The notes under the pieces are model-generated. The model saw nothing but the letters and a program-made list of their open reading frames with translations. It did not search any database and was not told where the DNA came from. From Ehretia macrophylla (Eukaryota > Streptophyta > Magnoliopsida > Boraginales > Ehretiaceae), in assembly GCA_037974665.1 (NCBI GenBank), contig CM075782.1, forward strand, positions 47,167,351-47,231,350: a stretch of 64,000 nt of DNA, in the 5' to 3' direction. Below, one piece after another: positions 49,108 through 61,067 of this stretch. Made by a program: the position numbers and the translations under genes. Within the stretch, counting starts at the first letter, position 1, and each line of letters begins with the position of its first letter.

Positions 49108-49772
49108 GGCTCCGTTTGTTTGCCGTAAAATAATTTGTTTGTAAAAAATATTTTTAGTGAAAAATATTTTTTTAGAAAATAAAATATTTTTCTTTGTTTG
49201 TTTACCATAAAATAACTTACTTGTGGAAAATATTTTCAGTGAAAAATGTTTTCTTAGAAAATATTTTCAGAGGAAAATATTTTCCTGAGCTCCGTTTGTT
49301 TGCCGTAAAATAACTTGTTAGAGGAAAATATTTTTTTGGAAAATAGAATACTGGAAAATATTTTCTGGTGTTTAGATGTACAATAAAAAATATTTTCCGA
49401 CATGAGATTTATAAAAAAAAAATATACACATAAAATAGGGGTGGTTAAGTTCCGAAAAATGTTTTCATCTCCCAAATAAATGAAAATATTTTTCCAAATT
49501 TTGAACTAGCCGTCATTTTTGACCGGAAAACATTTTCTAGTTGACCAATTTTCCTGTATTACCAAACACCGGAAAATCTCCAAAAAGTAGCTTACCATTT
49601 TTTACCGGAAAATATTTTCCGGTGTTACCAAATACCGGAAAATCTCCAAAAAGTAGCCCACCATTTTTGACTGGAAAATGTTTTCCGATTGACCAATTTT
49701 CCGGTGTTATCAAACACCGTAAAAGTAGAAAAATATTTCCGGAAGAATATTTTACGGCAAACAAACAGAGCC
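49108..49772. mobile_element. Tourist-like MITE, family 1, copy B (665 bp, extra terminal modules)
   Basis: Ends GGCTCCGTTTGTTTGCCGTA and TACGGCAAACAAACAGAGCC form a near-perfect inverted repeat, flanked by TTA at 49105-49107 and 49773-49775. The left terminal module is repeated near 49193 (TTTGTTTGTTTACCATAAAA) and 49289 (GCTCCGTTTGTTTGCCGTAA), so the element carries three left-end modules; copy A (32760) has two. The interior is rich in short palindromes such as CCGGAAAATATTTTCCGG. Non-coding. Confidence 0.85.
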
Positions 49773-52700
49773 TTAAGAAGAGGTAGAGTAGTCGAATAGT
49801 GATTTATTATGATTTAAAATTTTAAATTTAAATTTATATTTTTTTATTATAAGTATTATTGACTCTTGACTGATATAAAATATTTGTAGAGATACACCGT
49901 TACACTCTAAAGTTTAAAACTTTAGGGCAAATTTAATATAGTTTTGATAAGGAGTCTTATATTAAAAATAATAAATAATATAATAAATTCATTTCTAATA
50001 GCTTAACTTTTTAGATGAGGTGGTCATTTAACATGGTATTAGAGTTTAGAAACTAAAAAATTATGGGTTCAAAACTCATTGCCACTCATTTAAAAATATT
50101 AAAAACTAGCTTGAAGCCATTCACAATCGATTATTAAAATCTAAGGACGAATTTAAAATATTTAATAAAAAATGATCTTAATTTTCACACACGCTGATAT
50201 CTCAAGTTGTAAATTTAAGCATACATAGCACATGCCAAGATACTATGTTACAAAAGTGAGAGAGCTTATAGAGAAATTATTGATAAGATCCTCACCCATT
50301 TTATATATTGTGCAACAAATATTTAAAAAGATACTTATATAAAATTTTTGCTATACATGAAATTATTGAGAATGATCGAATATGGTTTACAATTAATTCA
50401 GCAATTAAGGGTTCAATTATATATTCAAAAATTCTAATATAAAATTTCCACTACTTCTCTCCTTTCTAGAAAGAAATAAAAAATTAATGAAAAATATCTG
50501 TCACGCTTCAGAATTTAAAGACAAAGCACACTAATTTTGAAGTTGCAAGAGAAGCAAATTATTACACTCATAGCAAGGAATAATTTAAGCCATTGTCGTC
50601 CCCTCCAAACTTTTCATCGAATTTAATGAACCTTATGGTACAACACTATCAAATAATAATCAATTTTATCTCATTGGGAATCGTGTTCTTTCACGTTAAC
50701 TGTGTTTAACTCTTCCTGTTCTTGGTTCTCCAACTGTTTGTAAAAATGCAATTTGAGATTTTACAAATGCCAACTTGGAGTATTTGGTTTCATTGATTGA
50801 TAACTTGATATATAATGTTAATGTGTGTTTACTACATCATCAACATGATTTATGCTATAGGTTATCACTTCTTGTTTTCGACTTGGATCCAAAAATTCTA
50901 ACAAATCACCCGAAGTTGATTAGACTAGCATAACAAGAAAGAGCAGACCAGCTAACTTAACCACGCTTCCGATTCTATTCCTTTTTGTTTGAAGTAAAGG
51001 CTTGTTATTGACGAATAAATAAGCTCTTTCTACTTTGCTACATTATCAACTTGATTTATGTTATATGTTATCATATACTCGCATAATTTGAGTTCTCGGG
51101 CGTTTTCATGTCATTCATGCGCTAAGTTAAGAATTTCAAAACTAAAAAACGAGTCTAATATTATAAGTAAAAATAATTTACGTGAATCTCAAGTTTATTA
51201 ATTCAAAATGATCAACTCGAGTTATTACTTAACTCGCAACATTTAACAAAGCTAGTCTAATATTATAAATAAGAATAATTATCATGAATCTCAAATTCAC
51301 TAACTTTAAAATAATCAACTCGAGTTACTATTTAAATTCATGATAGTCACTTATGAATTTTTTTCTCACTTTATGATTCCCATCAATGTGAGATATCATA
51401 ATCATCTTAATTGAGCATCTGATATCCTCGACAAAGACACAATTACTTAGAACCAAAAGTGACTTTGTGTGTCACTTTGTCAAGGGAGAATTATTAAGAA
51501 TTTAATATTTAAAAATCAAAATTCAATTAAGGGACCGATGATAAAAAATAAATAAAAATTTGGGAAAATGCCAGACTTCTCTCTCGGTCCCCCCTTAATT
51601 ACCTCCGTCTCTGATCATATCCTGCTAACTTTAATGCCAGAAAATGACTGCAACGTGGTCAAATTGCCTTATGGCTACAGGAATCGAGGCTACAACGCTG
51701 GACTTTCACATTAATTAGGCACGTCTCCAACTCTATCGCTGCAACAAGTGGACCTACAGGAATATTGGATTTGATCCTATTATACAAATCTGTGTGGACA
51801 CCTCCAATTGAGATCTTTTCTATCGTTATTCTTCCATTTTTCTCTCAATAAACGTTACGAGCTTTCTAAATTCATTTTCATTCTCGACAATTTTACCAAA
51901 ATTAATTGCATGCCAATTTTGAGAAACCTAAGTCAGCTTGTATTAGATTTGGATCTCACTAACGTCATAATATTGTAAAAGAGATATATTAAACTTGAAC
52001 CATACAAATAAATTGATAATTTACTACTAGTAAATAACGTTATGAAAAAATTTAAATTCATCGAGTACCTCATCTTATAGTAGACACAACCAACTTATGC
52101 AACCAATCATGGTGAAAGCAGGCAACATGAAGCAACTAGCAATAAATAAAGAAGCAGCAAAGTACCTAGAAGGTTAGCAGTTTATATATTGCTGCTATTC
52201 TTTTATGGGAATTTGCTAGAAAACGTTTGAAATGCCACTTTTACAAGTTGTGGATTACACTTGATATGTGTACTCATGCACCACAAATGAATTGTGGGGC
52301 TGACAAAATATTTTGTAGCCAAACCCTCTTTTATGGCCAAGAATCGTCCACAATTGAATTTTTCCAGCAAGAATATTATGCTTCTGACCTTTGAAGAACT
52401 AGACAGGAAGAGAAGTAGCTCTACTTCTAGATACTTTAAGGTGTTCGATGCCCCAGAGCCAACTTATGTGCACTTCGAATTAATCCACCACCTGTTCATA
52501 AAACCAGCCAGCTTCAAGGACATTAGATACAATAATTACAAAACTTAAATTCAAAACCTCAAACGTAATTATTGAATCTTGATATATTGATTTGGTAACA
52601 TGAGATAAACGTAAATAGTATAACAACGAGATTTAAACACGAAACCTTAAATATACTTATTGAATCCTAACTTGTCGATCTACAAGCATGCATGGGTAGG

Positions 52701-53896
52701 TTATTGTGGACTTTTAACTGAGAGTTAGCTGAATGTGAAAATGTTTAGTGAACCTTAATGCATAAAGACCCCAATAAACAAAATCTAACCCACATAAACG
52801 TGGCAAAAATGATTTAGTAGATTTTATATTTTATATAATTGTAAAAAAAAAAAAATCAAGTTATATACAACATTTATTAGCGATGGAAATAAGACAAAAA
52901 TCCTCTCATAACGTTATAAAATTATATATAAGAAAAAGAAGATCTTATTTGTACATTTACATATCATTTTATTATAGTTAATTATATTAATAATCCATAA
53001 TCGTTAATTACCATTCCCGATTGAAATTTTACTTGAATCTGCATGATGCCTGTGTACTTTCAGAATACTGTGAAACTCTGAACTTCAAACTAACCACTGC
53101 TCTTTTTTTGTTTTTTTTAGGATAGTCAAAGACAACTCAAACAAAATAAAGAACATTAAGAAACGACTATAATTTGCAGAGAAATCATGTGTTGTCTGTC
53201 GCACTAATCATGTCAGAAAGATTTGATTGGAACAACGGTATTGAACATCTCTCTCAATTAACGTGAATCTCAACCAATACACGAAGTTCATGCACTAGAA
53301 AAAATGCTACCCTGAAATAACAAATTTAACTATTAAGATTGTGCATCAAAATGAATATTTAACATTTTGAAACACTTTTTTTAACACGTTAATTTTACGT
53401 ACTGATAAAATTTACATTAATAGAGAGATATTTGAAGTCAATCTCTTAACTATTATGAAACTGTTATATTTACCCAAAAAGATTACGAAACTGTTATGAA
53501 TTTTATGAAATCAGAGATATTAATTTGTACGTATCTTTTTTTACAACAAATATGTATATATTTGTACGTAGCATCTGAAAGTACAGATAGTCTTAAGTTA
53601 AAATATTTAATAATCATTTCCCTGATGTCGTCGAAGAATTAGCCTTTTAAGTCATTCAAAAGAATATTATACGGAAAGACAAAAGATAAAATTCAATTTT
53701 CTATCATGATCCAATTCCATTTCTAATCTACTTGCATTTGAGTGTGAGGATATGAGAGCCAAAAAAAAAGGATAGACTTATTTGGCTCCGAGCTGCTATT
53801 ATTTTTCAGTATTTTGTAACACAAATTAATCAAGGGTTGTATCTAAAATCTTTTCTCAATGGGACTGTAACACTTAATTTTTTAATTAAATGATAT

Positions 53897-53910
53897 ATAT
53901 ATATATATAG
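53897..53910. repeat. (AT)n microsatellite
   Basis: Short AT run just before a TAGTGGGGACTAACTAATA motif of the dispersed AT-rich family also seen near 1-110. Confidence 0.6.
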
Positions 53911-54041
53911 TGGGGACTAACTAATATTTTTACCTAAATATATAGATATTTTACATTTTTTTTTATGCCAAAAAAGCATAGATTTTTAATTTCTTTTTGG
54001 ACCACTACTGAAATTAATCAATAGTATATGTACATCAAATT

Positions 54042-54086
54042 GGGGTAGGGTAGGGTAGGGTGGGGTGGGGTGGGGTGGGGGGAGGA
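54042..54086 (+). repeat. G-rich pentanucleotide array
   Basis: GGGTA units turn into GGGGT units over about 45 bp (GGGGTAGGGTAGGGTAGGG, then TGGGGTGGGGTGGGG). Eight or more runs of three or more G with 1-2 nt loops fit the G-quadruplex pattern. Confidence 0.85.
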
Positions 54087-54719
54087 AGTTGAATTGTATA
54101 TAATTATTTATTTATTTAGTAAGAACTAATTAATATTTCAGGTTAAAAGTATCTAAAAAATATCGTTATCTTTAAAACAAAATTGTTGACAACCTTTTCA
54201 TTTTCATTTTTCATTTCTTTATAAAAAGAAATTTAATTTAAACAGGATTATGTTAAATTTACTCTAAACTTTTAAATTTCGTAATATAAAAGTGCATTTC
54301 AGTACATACTTAAATTAATAAAAAATAAAATAATATTTATAATAAAAAGACATAAATTTAAACTCAAATGTTTGACCATGAACCGTAGTCTTTTCATTTT
54401 TTTTTTTTTTGAAGTACAAAAAGCCCTTTTCATTCCTCCATTTAGGTGACATGTATGAAGACATAGTTATGATTAATGCCGTTAAATCCATCCATATCCA
54501 AACATGTCAACTTCCTGGGCATGCCTAACTCATATAAAATGAAGACATTTTTGCAAAGCAGCCTCAAAAAAGTTTTAACTTTTTAGAAAGTAAAGCAGCC
54601 ACTAGAGAATATGCTTTACGAGGTGTGTGGAGCTCTCAATTCTTTGACTTACACGAATCTGTATATACCGATGTGTTCATGATGCCACGACAAAACTGCC
54701 AAAGCAAAGGACAAGTTGA

Positions 54720-54721
<2 letters not shown>

Positions 54722-54761
<40 letters not shown>
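54722..54761. repeat. (AT)n microsatellite
   Basis: About 19 AT units. Confidence 0.9.
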
Positions 54762-54765
<4 letters not shown>

Positions 54766-55309
54766 CATCAAGTTTAAAGTGTATATTTGTGTAATAAAAA
54801 AAGTTTAATTTATATAATTTTACAACAATAATATCTAATATTATAATTTTTTTAAATTAAGAATGTGTACGAGCACATCCCTTTATCTACATAGATTCAT
54901 CAGTGTGTATATGTTGAAGATCCAACCTAGAAAGAGAACATATAAAATTGAAAAAAGGTACAAGAACACTAACTAATAATGAAGAAAAGATACATCAAGA
55001 TACTCTAATTTAATACCAATTAGGAGCATTCCTCTAAACGACCTACTTGTCTACATAGATTCATCACTGTATAATGTCATCAAATACTCGATGTCCCTAA
55101 CTTGTATGACACTTGACCCCTTTCCTTTGCAACTATACATTAATGACATTGATGAAAAGTATATTTTGGTTAAGCATAGTATCATAAACCGCGATTCTTT
55201 TATACTTGGACGTACAGTTTGGAAGGCTTAAATCACACATGATGGACTTATATTTGATATGGATTAATATGTAATATCCATATCTTAGTAAAACATTGTT
55301 GTTGACTTA

Positions 55310-55560
55310 GGGTTTGTTTAGTTTAGCTGTAAAATTTTAGTTGTTGAGTTATAAAGCTTTCAGTAGTAGAACTTTAATTAAAATCACTGTTAAACATAAG
55401 TAGTTTCTGTTTAATGCTGTCATTGCAGAATTACTGTTTGCTGTGAGTGAACCTATTTGGTCTGTTACTAAAAAAGTGCTGGGTTGTGAAAATGAGCAAA
55501 AAGAAAATGTGGAGAGGTATTTTTTTAGAACTTTTAAGGGCAATAGTAATCCAAACAAAT
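55310..55560. mobile_element. Tourist-like MITE, family 2, copy C (inverted, truncated)
   Basis: GGGTTTGTTTAGTTTAGCTG, then TGTAAAATTTTAG and TATAAAGCTTTCAGTAGTAG match the reverse complement of copy B's right half. TTA precedes the start (55307-55309). The other end could not be fixed. Confidence 0.5.
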
Positions 55561-56267
55561 GAGAATAATAATTTATCAAGTTGCAAAACATCCTTTCTTT
55601 TCTTACATAATAACTAATAAAAAAATATTTATACTCATAGAAAATGAAATCCTTTACATGTGGTAATCACCCTAACTAATAAGATAGTGCGCCCACGACT
55701 AGATGAGAGTCTTACCCCCTTAATTAATAAGGTACCTCTATACTTTGATGTGTGTACCGGGAGGACCATTGTGCTACCTATGGAAATAAATCTCATCAGC
55801 ATGCATTAAGGCCTCTACCATAGACAGATCATAAAATGGTAGCTCTAATGTTGTTAATCTAATAGTGGAGCGTTTGGGTGTTAGAGTTGCCTTTATTTTA
55901 GATTTGAATTAGTCAAGAGGCTGTATGTCTTGTGATTAATTAATCTGAATTATGTCTCTTTCAAGTAAAGTTATAATTCATAAAATTTGGCCCCTCATAT
56001 GAGCTTGAAAGATTTTTCAAAAGTATTATCGTCATCAAATTAAATCTAGAAGAGATTTGACGTTTTCACTTAAATGAATATACAAACACACCCATAGTCA
56101 ATATGGAAATCGAATTAAACAAACACACAAAAATAACAAAAAACAAAAGTGAAGAGTTTCAACCCCATAGATACATCTTACCCTAATTTTCATTTTGCTG
56201 TCCTGCATGCAACTTGTCCAATGTCAACTGCCGAAAATTAGGTGAAGTCAAGTCAAATGAAGATGGC
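55561..56267. other. AT-rich intergenic stretch
   Basis: No gene or bounded repeat recognised. Confidence 0.5.
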
Positions 56268-56270
56268 TTA

Positions 56271-56536
56271 GGATATTTTTAATGGAGTCTTCAAATGTAA
56301 AATTTTTTTAATTTGGGTATTTTTAGAGACCTCAGTCTCTAAAAATAACACTATTCATGGCAAAAGTATTTGTTGAAGAAAATAGAGACTGAGTCTCTAT
56401 ATTGGCATCTTTTAAGTCAAAAGTGGTGGACTTCACGTACTTTTGCTATAAATAGTATTGCTTTTAGAGACTAGAGTCTTTAAAAATACCCAAATTAAGA
56501 AAGTTTTGTATTTTAAAGACTCCATTGAGGATAGCC
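56271..56536. mobile_element. Foldback Tourist-like MITE with long inverted repeats (266 bp)
   Basis: The two halves are nearly inverted copies: left AATGGAGTCTT..TTAATTTGGGTATTTTTAGAGAC, right GTCTTTAAAAATACCCAAATTAA..GACTCCATT. Arms reach about 110 bp, so an RNA copy would fold into a long hairpin. TTA at 56268-56270 and 56537-56539 is the target duplication. Confidence 0.8.
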
Positions 56537-56539
56537 TTA

Positions 56540-59500
56540 TGAACTCCATATCAAATAGATACTGCACGCACTAACAAAGCATTGAATGGAATCATTAAAA
56601 AAGCCAATTATTGTAAGATAATCAACAAACTAGGCCTCCTTTTAACGCAGCCCAGGGACCAGCAGAGATGAGAGAAAAAAAAGAAAAAAAAAAGGTGAGA
56701 GTCTCTTTCTGCAGTAAGTTTCACCGACACATTTAGTAGGGAGTGGATCCAGCTCTTATGAGTAAACTGCACCATCAATTAGGGATAATGTTCTTAAAGA
56801 AACTTGTAAAATTAAGAATATACACACATGCTGATGTTGCTCAACACCTAGTAGGCACGTAATTCTTGAAATAGTTTAAAGCAACCTGAGACCAAAGTTG
56901 ATGGCTTTTTTTCATTTTTTCAATGATCATTAGCATATGAAAATTTCGTTTCCACAATATAGAATTCACCCCTTCGAAAAGCCCTAAGAAAAGTTGTCTG
57001 TATCAATAGATTAAAAAGCAAATGGTAGAACAGATGCTAAATATGCATGAATTTTGTCAAGCACCTAATTAATTAAGATTGATATATGACAAATGATATT
57101 GAAAATTAAAGCAAAACTGGTTGAGTATGACCATTTGACCTAAAATCGCTAATAATTGCTGGTTTAAGCTATTAGATACAGTATATTTTATAAGTTTGAT
57201 GTCTATATGCCCCCTAACGTGCAAATTAGAATTTTAAGCTATTCTGTGGTAAATTTTGATGATGTTTTTGCTAGTTATGCTGAGATACCATGTAAGTAAT
57301 CACTTGATCTAAAAGTTTAAGATTTTTTTTTTTAGCTATTCCATGGTAAACGATAAGGACATTTTTGCTAATTATGCTCAGATACAATGTAAGGAATAAC
57401 ATAGTTAATTAGTTAGATGTCTCCAAAATTCCGTGAAAAAGAACTTTTAGTATCCTGCCCTTTAGCCTGCAGCTCAGTGACAAATTGAGAGAACAGAATG
57501 TACAGATCCTCTTATATGCTTCTTGCGTGATACTTTGATTCGGCTCCTGAACAGTATTTTCTATATCTGCAGCATATGCAGCAATTAGTCACCCTCGTGA
57601 ATAGTGGTGGATACATAATTTTTGCTCAGTGGAACTAAAACACACAATATAATACTCGTATGCTAATAATTTCTTTTAACACGGGCAAAATTAATTTTTT
57701 AGACAAAAAATATCTTTAAAATGTACATAAAATGCCTCCGTTAGTGCTCGTGATGCATCTTCTCCATTAGCGTTATGCTACAATCTCATGCCACTCCATC
57801 TAGCTCCATAATTCGAAATCAATGAACAAAACATTAGAGGCCCAAAAGGATAAACCCAATGAAAACGAAGTAGATTTCTTTTTTCAGCATTTGATTTATT
57901 AGAGCTAGCAATTGAAAAACTATAAAAGAAAAAGGAAAAAGAGTAATTTTAGGTATGAAATTAAGAGTCTATCAATCAAAACATGTAAAGAGAGGCTTAA
58001 ACTCAATAAATAACAATGTTACTTTGCTTTGCATCTCACGTGGCAATTAGTGACGCCCAATGGTCTTTGACCAAGACAAAAAGAATTATTTTTTCTAATT
58101 TATGTTCCAATGGTGGATGTGGTTTTTTACTTATTTTTTATTTATATGTAGATAGATCCTCTAATGTCGATACATGCTAAAGAAGTGATAAGTGAGTTGA
58201 AAAATAAAAATCGAGTTTTAAGAACCTTAATAATAGATTCATGACACGTTAACTTGTAATATATATGCTAGTGTATTCAACATGAAGAGTTTTCTTATGA
58301 TGTGATTTTTTTGGTCCTAAAATTTACATACCTACATAAATAATTTTAGAATTTAAAGTTGTTAATTCTTGTAACCGAGAATAGTGTCATGTATTAATAC
58401 AAAACAACACAAAATTCAGGTTCAAATACTCACATAATAGAAACAACTAAATGCCACATAGGATTAATAGTAACATCATCAGTATTTCGTGAATAATAGC
58501 GTGTAAAATAATTTTATTTTAGTTTGAGCCTTTTCATTACATATTTTGATTGCTAAGTCTTTATCTTTATATTAGACTAAGTTCAAGTTCTGAAATAACT
58601 TTTTTTTTTTTTCCCAAAGGAAAATATGAAAGTTGATAAAGGTAACATTAGTTTTTCTATAAGTTACAAGCCATTTTGGACCCGATGGTCCTTTGACCTT
58701 TTTCTTATTGGGCTAAGCCTAGTTGTATTATTATTATTATTTTCGATTCAGGTGGACCTTTTGTTCCTCTGGTCTATATCTTTATCTAGATAAATTAAGT
58801 TTCCAAGTAGCTTAACAAAAAATAAATAAATTTTCAAGTAACAAAAAAAAAAAAAGTCGAATATGAAGAAGGTTGATGTAAATTCAGAAAATAGAGTGAT
58901 AGTCCTGTAGAATAGTAAAATAGTGGGGGAACATATCTGATTTAGCCATGAAAGTAACCAAAAAAAAAAAAAAAATTAATACAACAAACAATCTCTTACT
59001 CTTTTGCGAAATGACATGTTAATGTTGTAATCTTTTTTTTTTGCTAACTTGCAAAAAATATCCTCACTTAATTAACCCACAAGATATAGATCGGATTAAC
59101 TACCACTAACTGACATCGGATGGGACACGTTGACGTCCCTCATTAGCCTAATGGTTGAATGTGAACTAAAATTTTTATGATACAATGATTCGACCCAAGA
59201 TATATACTAGGTAAGTTAAGATAAATTCTCAATAGTAGGAACCCAAGAAAGAGTTTAAAAAATGTTGTGATCTTATTCTCTTACGAAATGGGATATTAAT
59301 CTTATTATTTTATTTTATGCTTTTTCTACTTCATGTTTTAAGTAATAAATTACTTGTTAGTTCATTTAACTTTTTTGTATATAAAGAAAAGATTTCATTC
59401 AAATTGCATACTAATACTAAAGTCTAAACTCTTAATATATATGCCCAAACACTAATAATTTATGAAAGGGAAGATAAAAGACAAATCAGTTAAAGATTTC

Positions 59501-59592
59501 ACTTTTTTTTTTCTCGGTAAGTGAAAATTTTAATAAGATGAACATGTAAATACAATAATCATAGAGTGGTAGACAAAAAGTATCAAACTGTG
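56540..59592. other. Gene-poor intergenic with minor repeats
   Basis: Two imperfect direct copies of about 100 bp lie at 57233-57310 and 57332-57410 (TAGCTATTC..TGGTAAA, TTTTTGCTA.TTATGCT.AGATAC). No gene recognised. Confidence 0.45.
59126..59230 (+). mobile_element. Possible second SINE head
   Basis: TAGCCTAATGGTTGAATGTG followed about 40 bases later by ATGATTCGACCCAAG looks like tRNA-type A and B boxes at near-normal spacing. No cloverleaf or tail was traced, so it is a candidate only. Confidence 0.35.
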
Positions 59593-59595
59593 TTA

Positions 59596-60220
59596 GGTTA
59601 ACTCCAACAGCTTCTCTATTTTTCTCCCTACATGTAGGGAATTTATAACATTTTCCCTACATTTAGGGATCACCTATTTGAGTTTAACTCCAACAGCTTC
59701 CTTACATTTAATTAATCTATTAGTTTAGTGAATCCCTATTTCAATTTCACTCCAACAGCTTTCCTATTATAGAGACTCTCTATTTTTATTTTATTCAAAT
59801 ATTTTCTTCTTTTATTTCAATTAAACATACCATTAATTTTATATATATATATATTTCGAAGACCTTCTATTTTTAATTACCAACATAAATTTTTATTTTT
59901 AAATATTATTATTTTTTGATTGATTTAAAAATTTTTCAATAATTTTTAATTTTTTGATTATATTTGTTATCGTTGGATAGTTTAATTTTTAAAGTTTTTA
60001 TTTTATTTTATTTTTTAATATTTTTATGACAGTGAATAATTTTTAGGGGATAGAGTAGGGGATGATGATTTTTCTCTTACATATAGAGAAGATGAAAATA
60101 AGTGTAAAAATCCCTTACAATTTAGGGGATGGGGTAGGAGATCTATTGGAGTACAATTACTCCAATTTCTTTCCTACATGTAGAATAGAGAGTCATGTAA
60201 GAACTCTCTTAGAGTTGACC
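59596..60220. mobile_element. Tourist-like MITE (625 bp)
   Basis: Ends GGTTAACTCCAACAGC and CTCTTAGAGTTGACC form imperfect inverted termini, with TTA at 59593-59595 and 60221-60223. Inside, AACTCCAACAGCTT and ACTCCAACAGCTTT recur at 59683 and 59749, and CTACATGTAG palindromes occur near both ends. Non-coding. Confidence 0.75.
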
Positions 60221-60425
60221 TTAGGATCTTAACATCAACGTTGCAGGCAGTACAAATAATATTGGTCCTCTTAGCAAGGGGATAAATAATTTTTTCTTGG
60301 TATTTTTCCATTTCTCATATTTTTGATTAAAAAGTATTATCTAAAATAACAAGATCTTATTTACATGTAAAGATTAAAAGACTTTTAGGTAAACATCGAT
60401 TACTAAAATGTTATTTTATAAAAAT

Positions 60426-60840
60426 AGTAAATGCCACATGTGGCCTCAAATGTTTTAGAATTTTAACACTTTGGTCCTGAATATTTTAAAATGATCATTT
60501 TGATCTTTAATATTTTTTAAGTGTGATGCCGTTGGTTCAACTAGCTTAACTCGTTATTTTTTATTTTTAATTTTTTTAGCACGTGACTTGCACTTATCGC
60601 ATAAAAATCTAAACTTTTGAGGGCAAAATTGGAAAAAAAATTCTAAAACATGTGAAATCGTATCATTTACATATTACAATTAGATTGATATGTGTAAGTC
60701 ACGTATTAAAAATATTAAAAAAATGATGAATTAATCAAATGGACCAACGACATCACGTTTAGAAGATATTATAGACCAAAAAAATTATTTTGAAAGATTC
60801 GGGACCAGTGTAAAGACCAAAACATTTGGGACATTTACTC
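60426..60840. mobile_element. Mutator-like foldback element upstream of EAF6 (415 bp)
   Basis: Arms of about 200 bp are inverted copies: left AGTAAATG..TTTGGTCCTGAATATTTTAAAA..GATGCCGTTGG, right CCAACGACATCACG..GGGACCAG..CATTTACTC. Flanks TTATAAAAAT (60416-60425) and TTATAAAAAA (60841-60850) are a 10-bp near-identical target duplication, fitting a MULE-type MITE. It ends 227 bp before the EAF6 ATG. Confidence 0.8.
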
Positions 60841-61067
60841 TTATAAAAAATTAAGGCACTATTCATGATATTAAAAAAAAAAAAAAAAAACTGCAACAGC
60901 GGCCCTACGATCAGAGCCGAAGATCTGAAAAGGGTTTTAGGAGAAAACTACTCGATCAGGGACTTCAATCCACATAAACAAAACCTATATATACACCCCC
61001 GATTCAAATTATAACACACGTGCATCTAACGACGCGATACGACCAAAAACTGTGAACAATCCCATAG

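Larger units (their letters stand above)
49776..55306. other. Gene-poor intergenic region
   Basis: No gene recognised. Near 50033 TAACATGGTATTAGAGTTTAG resembles a tRNA-Met primer-binding site, followed by GGGTTCAAAACTC (B-box-like), a possible LTR or SINE relic. The 84-aa frame at 52294-52548 has no family features. Poly(T) at about 54402-54415 may mark another inverted retroposon tail. Microsatellites are listed separately. Confidence 0.45.

Noticed and set aside
49981-50120. Complete LTR element from the TGGTATTAGAG primer-site match
   Set aside because: No LTR pair or polypurine tract could be found around it; kept only as a remark.
51640-51780. Short GC-richer stretch translating to VVKLPYGYRNRGYNAG
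   Set aside because: Looked like an exon relic, but no family could be named, the frame soon stops, and no splice sites support it.
52294-52548. 84-aa plus frame
   Set aside because: No recognised domain, no neighbours, chance length for this window.
54042-54086. Interstitial telomere repeat
   Set aside because: Units are five bases (GGGTA, GGGGT), not TTTAGGG.
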